From NCBI GenBank assembly GCA_959600065.1, contig CAUGKZ010000091.1, positions 1 to 6,853 on the forward strand: DNA of 6,853 nt, given 5' to 3'. This DNA comes from an uncultured Kroppenstedtia sp. Its GTDB lineage: Bacteria; Bacillota; Bacilli; Thermoactinomycetales; DSM-45169. A model generated the notes under the pieces. It saw only the letters and a program-made list of their open reading frames with translations, was not told the DNA's origin and ran no database searches. Positions 1 through 5,367 of this stretch are shown here, one piece after another. Within the stretch, counting starts at the first letter, position 1; every line of letters begins with the position of its first letter. The position numbers and the translations under genes are program-made.

Positions 1-588
1 CTCCAGCTCATTGAAAATATGTTCTGCAGCTTCTAACTCGCTAAAAGAAAGGGAGTTGATCGCCAACTGAACCACTGCCCGGCTGCGTGCTTCATCTTCG
101 ATTTTGCCAGCCCGTTCACGGAGAATCTCCATCCCAACCACCGTTGCACCGTACTCGGCGAGCACCAGATCATCGTCTACAAACTTTTCATTGATCCGAG
201 ACAGTACTAGTGTTCCCAGATGGTCTCCACCGCCCACGACAGGCACCAAGGTGGTATACCCGTGTTTAAACATGTCCTTCATTTCTACTGGATAAGCCGT
301 CAACGGGTCTTCTACGCTCACATTGGGAGAGGTTTTGTCTACATCCATCAACATGTTGGCATATTCATCCGGAAATTGACGATCTTTGAGATACTTCTGC
401 ATCCGCTCGTTCTCGATCTCATGATTGACTGCCAGACCGAGGATTTCCCCCTCGGGGCTGACCACATACAGGTTGGCACCGATCACATCGCAGAGCGCTT
501 CTGCCACCTGATCAAAGTCCACCAAGTGATGGCCTACATTTTTTTGAAGAATTTTCGAGATCCGACGCGTTTTGTTCAACAAATCCAT
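1..588 (-). CDS. codY: GTP-sensing global transcriptional repressor CodY (N-terminal 196 codons, cut by window edge)
   Basis: CodY is the cytoplasmic regulator that represses amino-acid, peptide-uptake and stationary-phase genes when branched-chain amino acids and GTP are plentiful. The visible protein starts MDLLNKTRRISKILQ and follows Bacillus CodY through the whole GAF ligand-binding domain. Residues matching the known isoleucine/valine pocket are present: R62, F72-P73, Y76 and T97. Strongly conserved stretches are VVGGGDHLGTL (117-127), DDDLVLAEYGATVVGMEILRE (about 138-158) and the linker helix SFSELEAAEHIFNELE (181-196). The C-terminal winged helix-turn-helix DNA-binding domain, about 60 residues, lies beyond base 1. 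The ATG at 588-586 is preceded by a G-rich ribosome binding site (GGGGGAACAGG). No hslVU (clpYQ) genes lie immediately upstream; lepB does. Nothing looks broken. The identification is very secure; only the missing C terminus is unverified. Confidence 0.97.
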   Translation of the reverse strand, partial: MDLLNKTRRISKILQKNVGHHLVDFDQVAEALCDVIGANLYVVSPEGEILGLAVNHEIENERMQKYLKDRQFPDEYANMLMDVDKTSPNVSVEDPLTAYPVEMKDMFKHGYTTLVPVVGGGDHLGTLVLSRINEKFVDDDLVLAEYGATVVGMEILRERAGKIEDEARSRAVVQLAINSLSFSELEAAEHIFNELE

Positions 589-699
589 TTCCTGTTCCCC
601 CCATGGGTCATTTGTTTTTTCTGTGTGTTTTTATTCACAAATTGTACCGGAATTTTCAAGGTTAAGAATGGTGAACGGGGATATACCGAGCCACACTGA

Positions 700-727
700 A
701 TTGTAAATTATGTGAGAAGGTGGACAA
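700..727 (-). promoter_or_regulatory. Predicted sigma-A promoter of codY
   Basis: On the minus strand, TTGTCC (727-722) and TACAAT (705-700) are separated by 16 bases. They lie about 110 bases before the codY start, inside the 246-base gap between lepB and codY. The -10 box is good and the -35 box is moderate. No terminator hairpin is visible after lepB, so read-through from lepB could also reach codY. Further down the leader, near 651-657, is only a half match to the CodY box (AATTTTC), too weak to call autoregulation. Confidence 0.5.
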
Positions 728-834
728 ATCTCGGCACTTCTCCTATTATGCAATGTTCCCTGGCAATTGACATCCGTGTTTTGTGAACAGTTTTTGACTC
801 TTGTTATGATTTGAAATTACTACCACTCTTTCCA

Positions 835-1362
835 TCAAAGAAATTTTTCCAATGATGGTCGCCAGAGAATCCATTCCACCTTTCCTTCCAGGAGTTCCTC
901 TGAAACCTGTCCCACTCCGGGATAGCGACTGTCTCTGCTCGCATAGCGATGACGGTTGTCTCCCATGACAAAGAGACTTCCTTTTTTGACTGTCACTGGC
1001 CCAAAGTCCCCATCTTCGATGTCTGTGTCGATATAGGGTTCATGCACCTTTTTTCCATTGCGATACAGATCCCCTCCCTTGATCTCAATCCGATCTCCAG
1101 GGACTCCCACCACACGCTTGACCAGATATTTTCCCTTCCGGGAAGGATCCTTGAAAGTCACCACGTCATTACGTTGCGGTTGGGAGAACATAAAGTGAAG
1201 TTTGTTGATCAAGAGCCGATCCCCATCTTCCAAAGTGGGCATCATGGAGGTTCCGTTGACCACGGACAGTGCCAGCCCAAACTGGTTGATCACCAACGCT
1301 GCTGAGACGGCCAACAGGACCGTTCGCAACCAAGAACCAAACCGGGGCCTACCACCCTTCAT
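835..1362 (-). CDS. lepB: Type I signal peptidase (LepB/SipS family)
   Basis: This membrane-anchored serine protease removes signal peptides from exported proteins on the outer face of the membrane. It has 175 residues, the usual length of short Bacillus-type enzymes. A single N-terminal membrane anchor spans about residues 12-34. The catalytic serine box NGTSMMPTL follows, with S39 as nucleophile. The general-base box KYLVKRVVGVPGD holds K82, and the box containing GDNR and SRDSR lies near residues 134-146. Family members usually read GDNRxxSxDSR, whereas here the turn is GDNRHRYASRDSR, two residues longer. The ATG at 1362 lies 11 bases after the ntdP stop, and its ribosome binding site (GGGGTGAAG) overlaps that stop, which points to co-transcription and possible translational coupling with ntdP. 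Identification is secure; which of several possible paralogues this is cannot be told from the window. Confidence 0.95.
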   Translation of the reverse strand: MKGGRPRFGSWLRTVLLAVSAALVINQFGLALSVVNGTSMMPTLEDGDRLLINKLHFMFSQPQRNDVVTFKDPSRKGKYLVKRVVGVPGDRIEIKGGDLYRNGKKVHEPYIDTDIEDGDFGPVTVKKGSLFVMGDNRHRYASRDSRYPGVGQVSEELLEGKVEWILWRPSLEKFL

Positions 1363-1373
1363 CTTGCATCACT

Positions 1374-1916
1374 TCACCCCATCAGTTGTTTTTCATAGGA
1401 AAGAAATAGATGAACACCTTTTTGCACAAACCCGGACGTAAAAGGTTCACTGCCTGTTGCGACGAGATGTTCCAGTTCAGCAACTGCGGCTTCCACATGA
1501 TGGGTCACCTCACGGGAATAGCCGAGGCGTCGCCGATTGATTTCATATTCGTCACGATCTAACCAACGAGTGGTCCGATCCGGCTCCACCCATAGATCCA
1601 AATCATAGTCTGTGTAGACCAACCCTTGTCTTTCCAGGCTGTAAGGTGAAGCGATATTGCAATAGAAATGGTGGGAGCCGGTGGGATCAATCCTTATTAT
1701 CGTATTGAACCAGTGGTTTCTATGAAACTGGCAGAGTGCCAATTCTTTTGAAAGCCACTTACGCCCATCGGACTCGGTCACCTCCACATTGCGATTGGCC
1801 AGCAAGAGGGGCTCTCCCGGGTCCAACACCACCGATCGTTTCCAGGAACGATGGAACAGACCCCCGTGCTTTCTGCTTTCAATCCGGAGGATATCCCCAG
1901 CCCGAATGGTTTGCAT
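1374..1916 (-). CDS. ntdP: Nucleoside tri-/diphosphate phosphatase, DUF402 family (NtdP/YgaC-like)
   Basis: The NtdP family is cytoplasmic and metal-dependent, hydrolysing nucleoside tri- and diphosphates. The protein has 180 residues, near the usual 176-180, and aligns along its whole length with Bacillus YgaC: VTESDGRKW (46-54), FHRNHWFN (64-71), FYCNIASP (84-91), YTDYDLDLWV (101-110) and DRDEYE (120-125). The expected metal ligands N87, D103, D105, D107, D120 and E123 are all present, as is R23 at the position given as proton donor in the family. Two starts are adjacent: GTG at 1919 and ATG at 1916. I chose the ATG because it is the stronger codon and AAGGAG sits nine bases upstream; the GTG would add one residue. 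It is the first gene of a likely ntdP-lepB operon and is divergent from the proI control region. The family assignment is secure; the substrate comes from the family, not from this sequence. Confidence 0.93.
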   Translation of the reverse strand: MQTIRAGDILRIESRKHGGLFHRSWKRSVVLDPGEPLLLANRNVEVTESDGRKWLSKELALCQFHRNHWFNTIIRIDPTGSHHFYCNIASPYSLERQGLVYTDYDLDLWVEPDRTTRWLDRDEYEINRRRLGYSREVTHHVEAAVAELEHLVATGSEPFTSGFVQKGVHLFLSYEKQLMG

Positions 1917-1961
1917 CACTTAAATCTCCTTCCCATCTTCTTGTATTTCCAAAAATAACGG

Positions 1962-1967
1962 ATTATA
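1962..1967 (-). promoter_or_regulatory. Candidate -10 element for ntdP-lepB
   Basis: A perfect TATAAT lies on the minus strand 46 bases before the ntdP ATG, in an AT-rich stretch. No convincing -35 box is found 16-18 bases upstream (the best hexamers, such as GATCAA, are poor), and there is no TGn extension. The position is right for the operon promoter, but the call rests on the -10 box alone. Confidence 0.4.
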
Positions 1968-2033
1968 AAACATAAAAATCAGAATTGATCTGATGAACCG
2001 CAAATGCAAATCTTTTTTCCTAAGCTGGAAATC

Positions 2034-2062
2034 TTGACATCTCCTCACAACCCCGTCATAAT
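2034..2062 (+). promoter_or_regulatory. Sigma-A promoter of the T-box/proI transcript
   Basis: A perfect -35 TTGACA (2034-2039) is followed after 17 bases by CATAAT (2057-2062). The transcription start would fall near 2069, just before the T-box leader. This is the strongest promoter in the window, as expected for a gene controlled mainly by attenuation. Confidence 0.87.
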
Positions 2063-2087
2063 GAGTAAAAATCACCAGCTGAAGAAA

Positions 2088-2337
2088 AACGCGATGAAGG
2101 GACCAGGGAGACCGGATGTCCGTTCAGAGAGCAATCCCCATCGGCTGAAAGGATTGCCGGCAACATCCACTCCCAGCCCACCCCGGAAGCGGGCGGCGAT
2201 GAGCCGCGACGGACCTCTCCGTTATCGATGAGGAAGACCCTCTAATGTCTTCCATAAGTCGGGCACAATCGTGTCAACAAAGGTGGTACCGCGGAAGAAA
2301 CCCTCTTTCGTCCTTGGGACGGGGAGGGTTGTTTTTA
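2088..2337 (+). promoter_or_regulatory. T-box riboswitch leader, probably tRNA-Pro-responsive, upstream of proI
   Basis: T-box leaders bind a specific tRNA; uncharged tRNA stabilises an antiterminator and lets the downstream gene be transcribed. The signature AGGTGGTACCGCGG is at 2281-2294. Stem I begins around GCGATGAAGG (2091-2100). It contains paired arms GGGAG/CTCCC (2106-2110 with 2170-2174), GGATGT/ACATCC (2114-2119 with 2163-2168), CCG/CGG and CAATCC/GGATTG (2132-2137 with 2151-2156), plus the conserved AGAGAG (2126-2131) and GGCTGAAAGG (2143-2152). Further stems are GCGGC/GCCGC (2193-2197 with 2203-2207) and GGAAGAC/GTCTTCC (2232-2238 with 2247-2253). The likely specifier is CCC at 2177-2179, a proline codon followed by A, opposite the internal loop at 2102-2105. 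The UGGU loop (2284-2287) suits the A discriminator of tRNA-Pro. The T-box call is secure; the specifier is a hand fold. Confidence 0.95.
2299..2337 (+). terminator. T-box intrinsic terminator (attenuator) before proI
   Basis: The outer arms AACCCTC (2299-2305) and GAGGGTT (2324-2330) enclose an inner stem CGTCC/GGACG (2309-2313 with 2317-2321), followed by a GTTTTTATTT tract. The left side starts right after the T-box motif, so forming the antiterminator excludes this hairpin, the standard arrangement. It ends 30 bases before the proI start and does not touch the ribosome binding site, so control should be at transcription termination. Confidence 0.92.
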
Positions 2338-2367
2338 TTTTCATCGAAAGCCAAAGGAGGATTGAGA

Positions 2368-3195
2368 ATGACCGATCAGCCAACCTATTGTTTCATCGGT
2401 GCTGGCTCCATGACGGAAGCACTCCTGTCCGGCCTGTTAAGCCAAGGAACGACAGGGGAGAGCATCACCACCATCAACCGTGGCAACCATGAACGGATCC
2501 AACAACTCAACCAACGGTACGGGATCAGTCTTCCCCCTAACCGTAACACCGCTGTGTCCAAAGCAGATCTCATCATTCTGGCAATCAAGCCGAAAGATGC
2601 CGCCGCAGCGCTGGAGCAATGGGGCCCATATATCCACCCAGGGCAGCGAGTGATCTCCGTAGTCGCCGGTCTCTCCACATCATTTATCGAAAAGCGTCTC
2701 GCCCCAGGAACAGCTGTCATTCGCGCGATGCCCAATACTTCAGGAACTGTGGGCTTGTCCGCCACAGCTCTCTGCCCTGGACTTCACGCCGACGAAGACG
2801 ACCTAGCACAAGCCGCCCGCTTTTTTTCCTCCATCGGAATCACCGTCGTGGTGAAAGAGGAAGATATGGATGCTGTCACCGGCCTTTCCGGAAGTGGCCC
2901 CGCCTATATCTACTATCTGGTAGAGGCACTGGAGAAAGCTGGGGTTACCATGGGTCTCACCCCCACCGTCTCTCGCCGCCTCACCCTGCAAACCCTGCTG
3001 GGGGCCGCCAAAATGCTACAAGAAACCGGAGAAGAACCCGCTGAGCTTCGCAAAAAGGTGACTTCACCCGGCGGCACCACAATGGCCGGACTGGAGACAC
3101 TCGCTCACCATCAGTTTCAGGATGCGTTGATTCTGGCTGTGCAACAAGCCTGCAAAAGATCCCAGGAATTAGGACGTTTTTCAGCTGATCAGTAA
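2368..3195 (+). CDS. proI: Pyrroline-5-carboxylate reductase
   Basis: The enzyme reduces 1-pyrroline-5-carboxylate to L-proline with NAD(P)H, the last step of proline synthesis in the cytoplasm. The 275 residues fit the family. The N-terminal Rossmann fold shows FIGAGSM (9-15), AIKP (72-75), VVAG (98-101) and RAMPNT (119-124). The C-terminal dimer and active-site domain carries GLSGSGPAY (172-180), YLVEAL (183-188) and the signature VTSPGGTT (231-238). The ATG at 2368 is chosen because a perfect AAAGGAGG (2353-2360) lies seven bases upstream. The same frame stays open back to 2245, but that part lies inside the T-box leader and terminator and is not coding. The proline-type T-box argues for the anabolic proI-type gene rather than an osmotic-stress paralogue. 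It stands alone, without proB or proA beside it, and ends directly in a terminator. Confidence 0.97.
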   Translation: MTDQPTYCFIGAGSMTEALLSGLLSQGTTGESITTINRGNHERIQQLNQRYGISLPPNRNTAVSKADLIILAIKPKDAAAALEQWGPYIHPGQRVISVVAGLSTSFIEKRLAPGTAVIRAMPNTSGTVGLSATALCPGLHADEDDLAQAARFFSSIGITVVVKEEDMDAVTGLSGSGPAYIYYLVEALEKAGVTMGLTPTVSRRLTLQTLLGAAKMLQETGEEPAELRKKVTSPGGTTMAGLETLAHHQFQDALILAVQQACKRSQELGRFSADQ

Positions 3196-3224
3196 AATCC
3201 CCCTCCAGCCGGAGAGGGATTTTT
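3196..3224 (+). terminator. Intrinsic terminator of proI
   Basis: Starting one base after the TAA stop, AATCCCCCTCC (3196-3206) pairs with GGAGAGGGATT (3211-3221) apart from one C/A mismatch, around an AGCC loop. It runs into TTTTT (3220-3224), a short U tract followed by CCCC. Its placement directly behind the gene supports the call. Confidence 0.8.
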
Positions 3225-3330
3225 CCCCGATGGCGCCGTACCACTAAATTCTTTCAATCTCAAGCTATTGTCTCCCATGCCCCCGCCCCTGAAGTGATAT
3301 GGAATGGTATAAATATTTAGATTAATTTTT

Positions 3331-3357
3331 AAAAAATTGCACCAGTCAATCAACTGG
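3331..3357 (-). terminator. Weak candidate terminator of the acetyltransferase gene
   Basis: On the minus strand, CCAGT and ACTGG (3357-3353 and 3346-3342) form a five-base-pair stem around TGATTG. After six more bases (TGCAAT) comes a run of T (3336-3331). The stem is short and the T tract is offset, so this is weaker than the other terminators. The rest of the gap (3225-3406) is AT-rich and shows no gene. Confidence 0.4.
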
Positions 3358-3406
3358 GCGTCAGCAAATCAACCGTCGTTGGGTCCTTGTCGCAACCTGT
3401 GCCGAT

Positions 3407-3853
3407 TCAGTTTGCAGAATTCAACACATTCTGCAGGTTATACAGCCATTTCTTCTCCAAAATTGAAGACTGACGGGTTCCCTGGTAGCCGAGATGACGG
3501 TAAAAAGGGAACAACTTTTCTGTTCCTTCATCTACCATCACCTGGATCTGACGAACCCCTTTGCTGTAAAATCGTTTCTCCAAGAGCTCTGCCAGCTGAC
3601 GTCCCACTCCGTACCCTTGGTACTCGGGATGGACAGCCAGACAGTAGAAAAAGCCGGTGTCTTTTTCCATTGTCCCCACGATCGCACCGACCACCCGTCC
3701 CCCTGATTCAGCCACCACCACCAGATCCCGGTCACAGGCCAACTGTCTGGACAAGACTTTCAATGTCTCTTGTTCCCGTTGACGAGAAGCCGTCAACTGC
3801 CAGATGGAAGTTACCGCATGGATATCGGAAAGTTGAAAAGAACGTAGGTTCAT
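3407..3853 (-). CDS. GNAT-family N-acetyltransferase (YpeA-like)
   Basis: GNAT enzymes move an acetyl group from acetyl-CoA to an amine on a small molecule or protein; the acceptor here is not known. The 148-residue protein is a single compact GNAT fold. Beta strands LVVVAESGGRVVGAIVG (about 44-60) lead to motif A, CLAVHPEYQGYGVGRQLAELLE (split: CLAVHPEYQG 71-80, YGVGRQLAELLE 81-92). Its QGYGVG pyrophosphate-binding loop is at 79-84. Motif B, FPFYRHLGY (115-123), holds the usual late tyrosine. The start at 3853 is fixed by AGGAGG eight bases upstream. It is preceded by its own candidate promoter and a long gap, so it is probably monocistronic. The fold is secure; the substrate is unknown, and the resemblance to YpeA is at family level only. 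Confidence 0.92.
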   Translation of the reverse strand: MNLRSFQLSDIHAVTSIWQLTASRQREQETLKVLSRQLACDRDLVVVAESGGRVVGAIVGTMEKDTGFFYCLAVHPEYQGYGVGRQLAELLEKRFYSKGVRQIQVMVDEGTEKLFPFYRHLGYQGTRQSSILEKKWLYNLQNVLNSAN

Positions 3854-3884
3854 AGATAAATCCTCCTGTGATGATGGTTAGATA

Positions 3885-3914
3885 AGTGTACTAAACAGCA
3901 GACCACCAGTGCAA
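3885..3914 (-). promoter_or_regulatory. Candidate sigma-A promoter of the acetyltransferase gene
   Basis: On the minus strand, TTGCAC (3914-3909) and TACACT (3890-3885) are 18 bases apart, about 32 bases before the start codon. Each box matches consensus at four of six positions, so the promoter would be moderate. Confidence 0.45.
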
Positions 3915-3930
3915 TTGTGATCTTTCTGTG

Positions 3931-3945
3931 AAGAAAACGCTTACT
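3931..3945. promoter_or_regulatory. Possible CcpA binding site (cre-like)
   Basis: AAGAAAACGCTTACT matches the 15-base cre consensus WTGNAARCGNWWWCA at all but the second and last positions. Its centre lies roughly 60 bases upstream of the start predicted from the acetyltransferase promoter, where CcpA sites known to activate are found. It is also just downstream of the membrane-protein gene. A single near match of a degenerate motif is weak evidence. Confidence 0.25.
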
Positions 3946-4009
3946 CTCCTTCGTTAAATCCCGTTTCTCCCGTTTTTTGCTTCATTCGCTATTCCTTAAA
4001 ATCATGAGT

Positions 4010-4729
4010 TCAAGCTTTGGAAATAGCGATCTGATCTGCATCCTGCCGCTTAATCCGAGAGATTTCCCCTGCCAATAACCAAGTCCAGATCACCATCATA
4101 AACAAGGCACCTGTGATCAACCAGAGTGCCAAACGTTCTTCCCAGCGGAGAACGATTGCAGAAATCAGCAGGAAACTCCAGACACTGAAGGAATACCCTG
4201 CAAATCGGCTGGTGAATTGCTCTGTGCGATACATGACCGCTGTATACATATATCCACTCACTGCAAAACAAGAACAACTAAATATGCCGAACAGCTGAGT
4301 CAAGAGATGTTCCCAGTCCATGATATATCTCGCCAAGGATTCCGTAGGAAGCGCCAGAAACATGCGAGAAAGTTCGGGCATAAAGGTGATTTGAATGAAG
4401 TCATGTAGCATCCACGAAGCGGCACCAATCACCCAAATCATCAGAGCCATCTGCAGAATGGGACGGTATTCCGTAGCCAAAACCCGGGTCAAGATGACAA
4501 ACACCCCAATCAAGACCACTGCCGTCAACAGATTCATCCCCCAAGACCAAAGGATCGCTGTCTCATTGTCGCTGATATACAGCATTCGTTTACCCAGTGA
4601 ATCCGGATCCAATTGCACAAGGTAAAGAAGGGTCAATATCACTGAAGACAAAATAACCACCGCTGCTCCCCGCGTCAGCCAAAGGGACCAAGCAATCCCT
4701 CCTTTGATTGTCCACCCCGGCCTCTTCAT
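4010..4729 (-). CDS. Hypothetical six-helix integral membrane protein
   Basis: I do not recognise this protein. It has 239 residues and about six membrane segments: 21-40, 58-82, 91-116, 142-166, 178-194 and 199-220. The short N-terminal tail is basic (KR, K, R) and the 19-residue C-terminal tail is charged (RIKRQD then ADQIAISKA), so both ends probably face the cytoplasm. It is rich in Trp and Met within the helices. The second loop (83-90) contains RVLATEYRP, and the loop after helix 3 is amphipathic (MPELSRMFLALP). There is no transporter signature, ATP-binding motif or peptidase motif. The start at 4729 has GGTGGG five bases upstream. It sits alone between the acetyltransferase and a doubtful small ORF, with no clear promoter; TAGAAT at 4798-4793 is a possible -10 without a good -35. 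No hairpin terminator follows the stop. Confidence 0.85.
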   Translation of the reverse strand: MKRPGWTIKGGIAWSLWLTRGAAVVILSSVILTLLYLVQLDPDSLGKRMLYISDNETAILWSWGMNLLTAVVLIGVFVILTRVLATEYRPILQMALMIWVIGAASWMLHDFIQITFMPELSRMFLALPTESLARYIMDWEHLLTQLFGIFSCSCFAVSGYMYTAVMYRTEQFTSRFAGYSFSVWSFLLISAIVLRWEERLALWLITGALFMMVIWTWLLAGEISRIKRQDADQIAISKA

Positions 4730-4824
4730 CTATTCCCACCCTCTCCTCTGGGATTTCTCATCTCCATCTTTATGCCCACATCTATCAATCCAATTCTAAC
4801 GGGCGCTGATTAGAGTGTTGTGAT

Positions 4825-5025
4825 TTACATCGATCTTGGGCGGTCAGGATGGGTTTTCACATGACGTTCCATTGTTCTACGAGTCAAAATCACTTCATGT
4901 GAACTCCCACTCTCCCTGCACCACCCTAGACAAAATTTGTGTCCTGTAGGTAGGATGACTCTTTCACTATGCTTCTCTTGGTAACTAGTTTTTCCGCGAA
5001 CTTCGGTTCCTAAACCATTTGACAT
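4825..5025 (-). CDS. Doubtful small ORF with Cys/His zinc-finger-like spacing
   Basis: An open frame of 66 residues runs from ATG 5025 to TAA; a TTG at 5055 would add ten residues. The C-terminal half reads FCLGWC, then about 18 residues, then ERHVKTH, giving C-x3-C and H-x3-H. That spacing resembles a zinc-binding knuckle and the C/H fingers seen in some transposon-linked proteins. Against it being a gene, there is no good ribosome binding site before either start (GGTGGTGGC is the best), no promoter, and the codon use is mixed with several rare AGA/AGG/CTA codons. It points toward the membrane-protein gene 95 bases downstream. It could be a real small DNA- or metal-binding protein, a decayed fragment of a longer gene, or chance. 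I cannot decide from sequence alone. Confidence 0.3.
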   Translation of the reverse strand: MSNGLGTEVRGKTSYQEKHSERVILPTGHKFCLGWCRESGSSHEVILTRRTMERHVKTHPDRPRSM

Positions 5026-5110
5026 GGAGCCACCACCGTCACCGGGGAACGCCAACGAAGATCATTTACTCCAAATCAGGGCTGTTGATGAACCATAAAG
5101 TGGATGATAG

Positions 5111-5132
5111 GAACGAAACAATCCTTTCGCTC
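5111..5132. repeat. Short inverted repeat (hairpin or operator-like)
   Basis: GAACGAAA (5111-5118) and TTTCGCTC (5125-5132) are complementary at seven of eight positions, and the eighth can form a G-U pair in RNA, around CAATCC. No T tract follows on either strand, so it is not an obvious terminator. It lies in the gene-free stretch 5056-5305 with the larger inverted repeat. Confidence 0.5.
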
Positions 5133-5173
5133 TTCCCATGGCCCCCCATCACAAAATATCGTTTGAGGGGACG

Positions 5174-5236
5174 GGGATGGTGGGAGGGCTACGATCTCTT
5201 GCAAAGAGCGCAGGCTCTTCACCGTCCCACCATCCC
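5174..5236. repeat. Long perfect-arm inverted repeat in a gene-free stretch
   Basis: GGGATGGTGGGA (5174-5185) and TCCCACCATCCC (5225-5236) are exact reverse complements 39 bases apart, and two more G-C pairs follow inside after one mismatch. A second hairpin lies within: AAGAGC/GCTCTT (5204-5209 with 5214-5219) on a GCAG loop. The 7-mer AAAATAT occurs on both sides (5153-5159 and 5254-5260). No T tract follows either arm, so it is not a standard terminator. The 5056-5305 stretch holds no supportable gene. It may be a dispersed intergenic repeat, a tiny non-autonomous element or a structured RNA; the sequence does not choose between these. Confidence 0.7.
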
Positions 5237-5305
5237 GACCTGTTTTCCTCCCTAAAATATGGAGAATCAACATGCCTGACTCCAAATGTATGAAAGTCGC
5301 CTCTG

Positions 5306-5341
5306 AAAAAGCCCCTCTTCCAGCCGAGGGCGGAAGAGGGG
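5306..5341 (-). terminator. Strong intrinsic terminator of the VanW-domain gene
   Basis: On the minus strand, CCCCTCTTCC (5341-5332) pairs perfectly with GGAAGAGGGG (5321-5312). The stem continues through GCC/GGC around a three-base loop after a one-base bulge and is followed at once by C and TTTTT (5310-5306). It lies 27 bases after the stop of the VanW-domain gene. The high-GC stem and clean U tract make this the strongest terminator in the window. Confidence 0.92.
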
Positions 5342-5367
5342 GTGAAAAACGATTCATATTTTATGTT

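Noticed and set aside
651..665. A possible CodY box in the codY leader.
   Set aside because: Only the first half (AATTTTC) fits the AATTTTCWGAAAATT consensus; overall about 8 of 15 positions match.
220..699. A plus-strand 159-residue open frame.
   Set aside because: It is antisense to codY, whose protein is unmistakable, and continues into the codY promoter region without coding signs.
767..772. A perfect plus-strand TTGACA that could be a -35 box.
   Set aside because: No -10 box lies 16-18 bases downstream and no plus-strand gene follows for more than a kilobase.
2245..2367. An in-frame extension upstream of proI that would give a 316-residue protein starting at 2245.
   Set aside because: It runs through the T-box motif and terminator, its translation has no family similarity, and the ATG at 2368 has a perfect ribosome binding site and starts the Rossmann fold at the normal place.
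3305..3313. TGGTATAAA, resembling an extended -10 on the plus strand.
   Set aside because: There is no plus-strand gene downstream and no -35; the stretch is simply AT-rich.
3337..3855. A plus-strand 172-residue open frame.
   Set aside because: It mirrors the acetyltransferase gene on the other strand; the product is rich in Pro, Ser and Arg and has no domain.
5174..5236. The inverted repeat read as a transcription terminator or a tRNA/SRP-type RNA gene.
   Set aside because: No U tract follows on either strand, and no tRNA cloverleaf or SRP core motif is present.
5076..5357. A minus-strand 93-residue open frame that begins inside the VanW terminator region.
   Set aside because: It crosses a strong terminator hairpin and both arms of the inverted repeat, has no ribosome binding site, and its Pro/Gly/Arg-rich product looks like a translated repeat.
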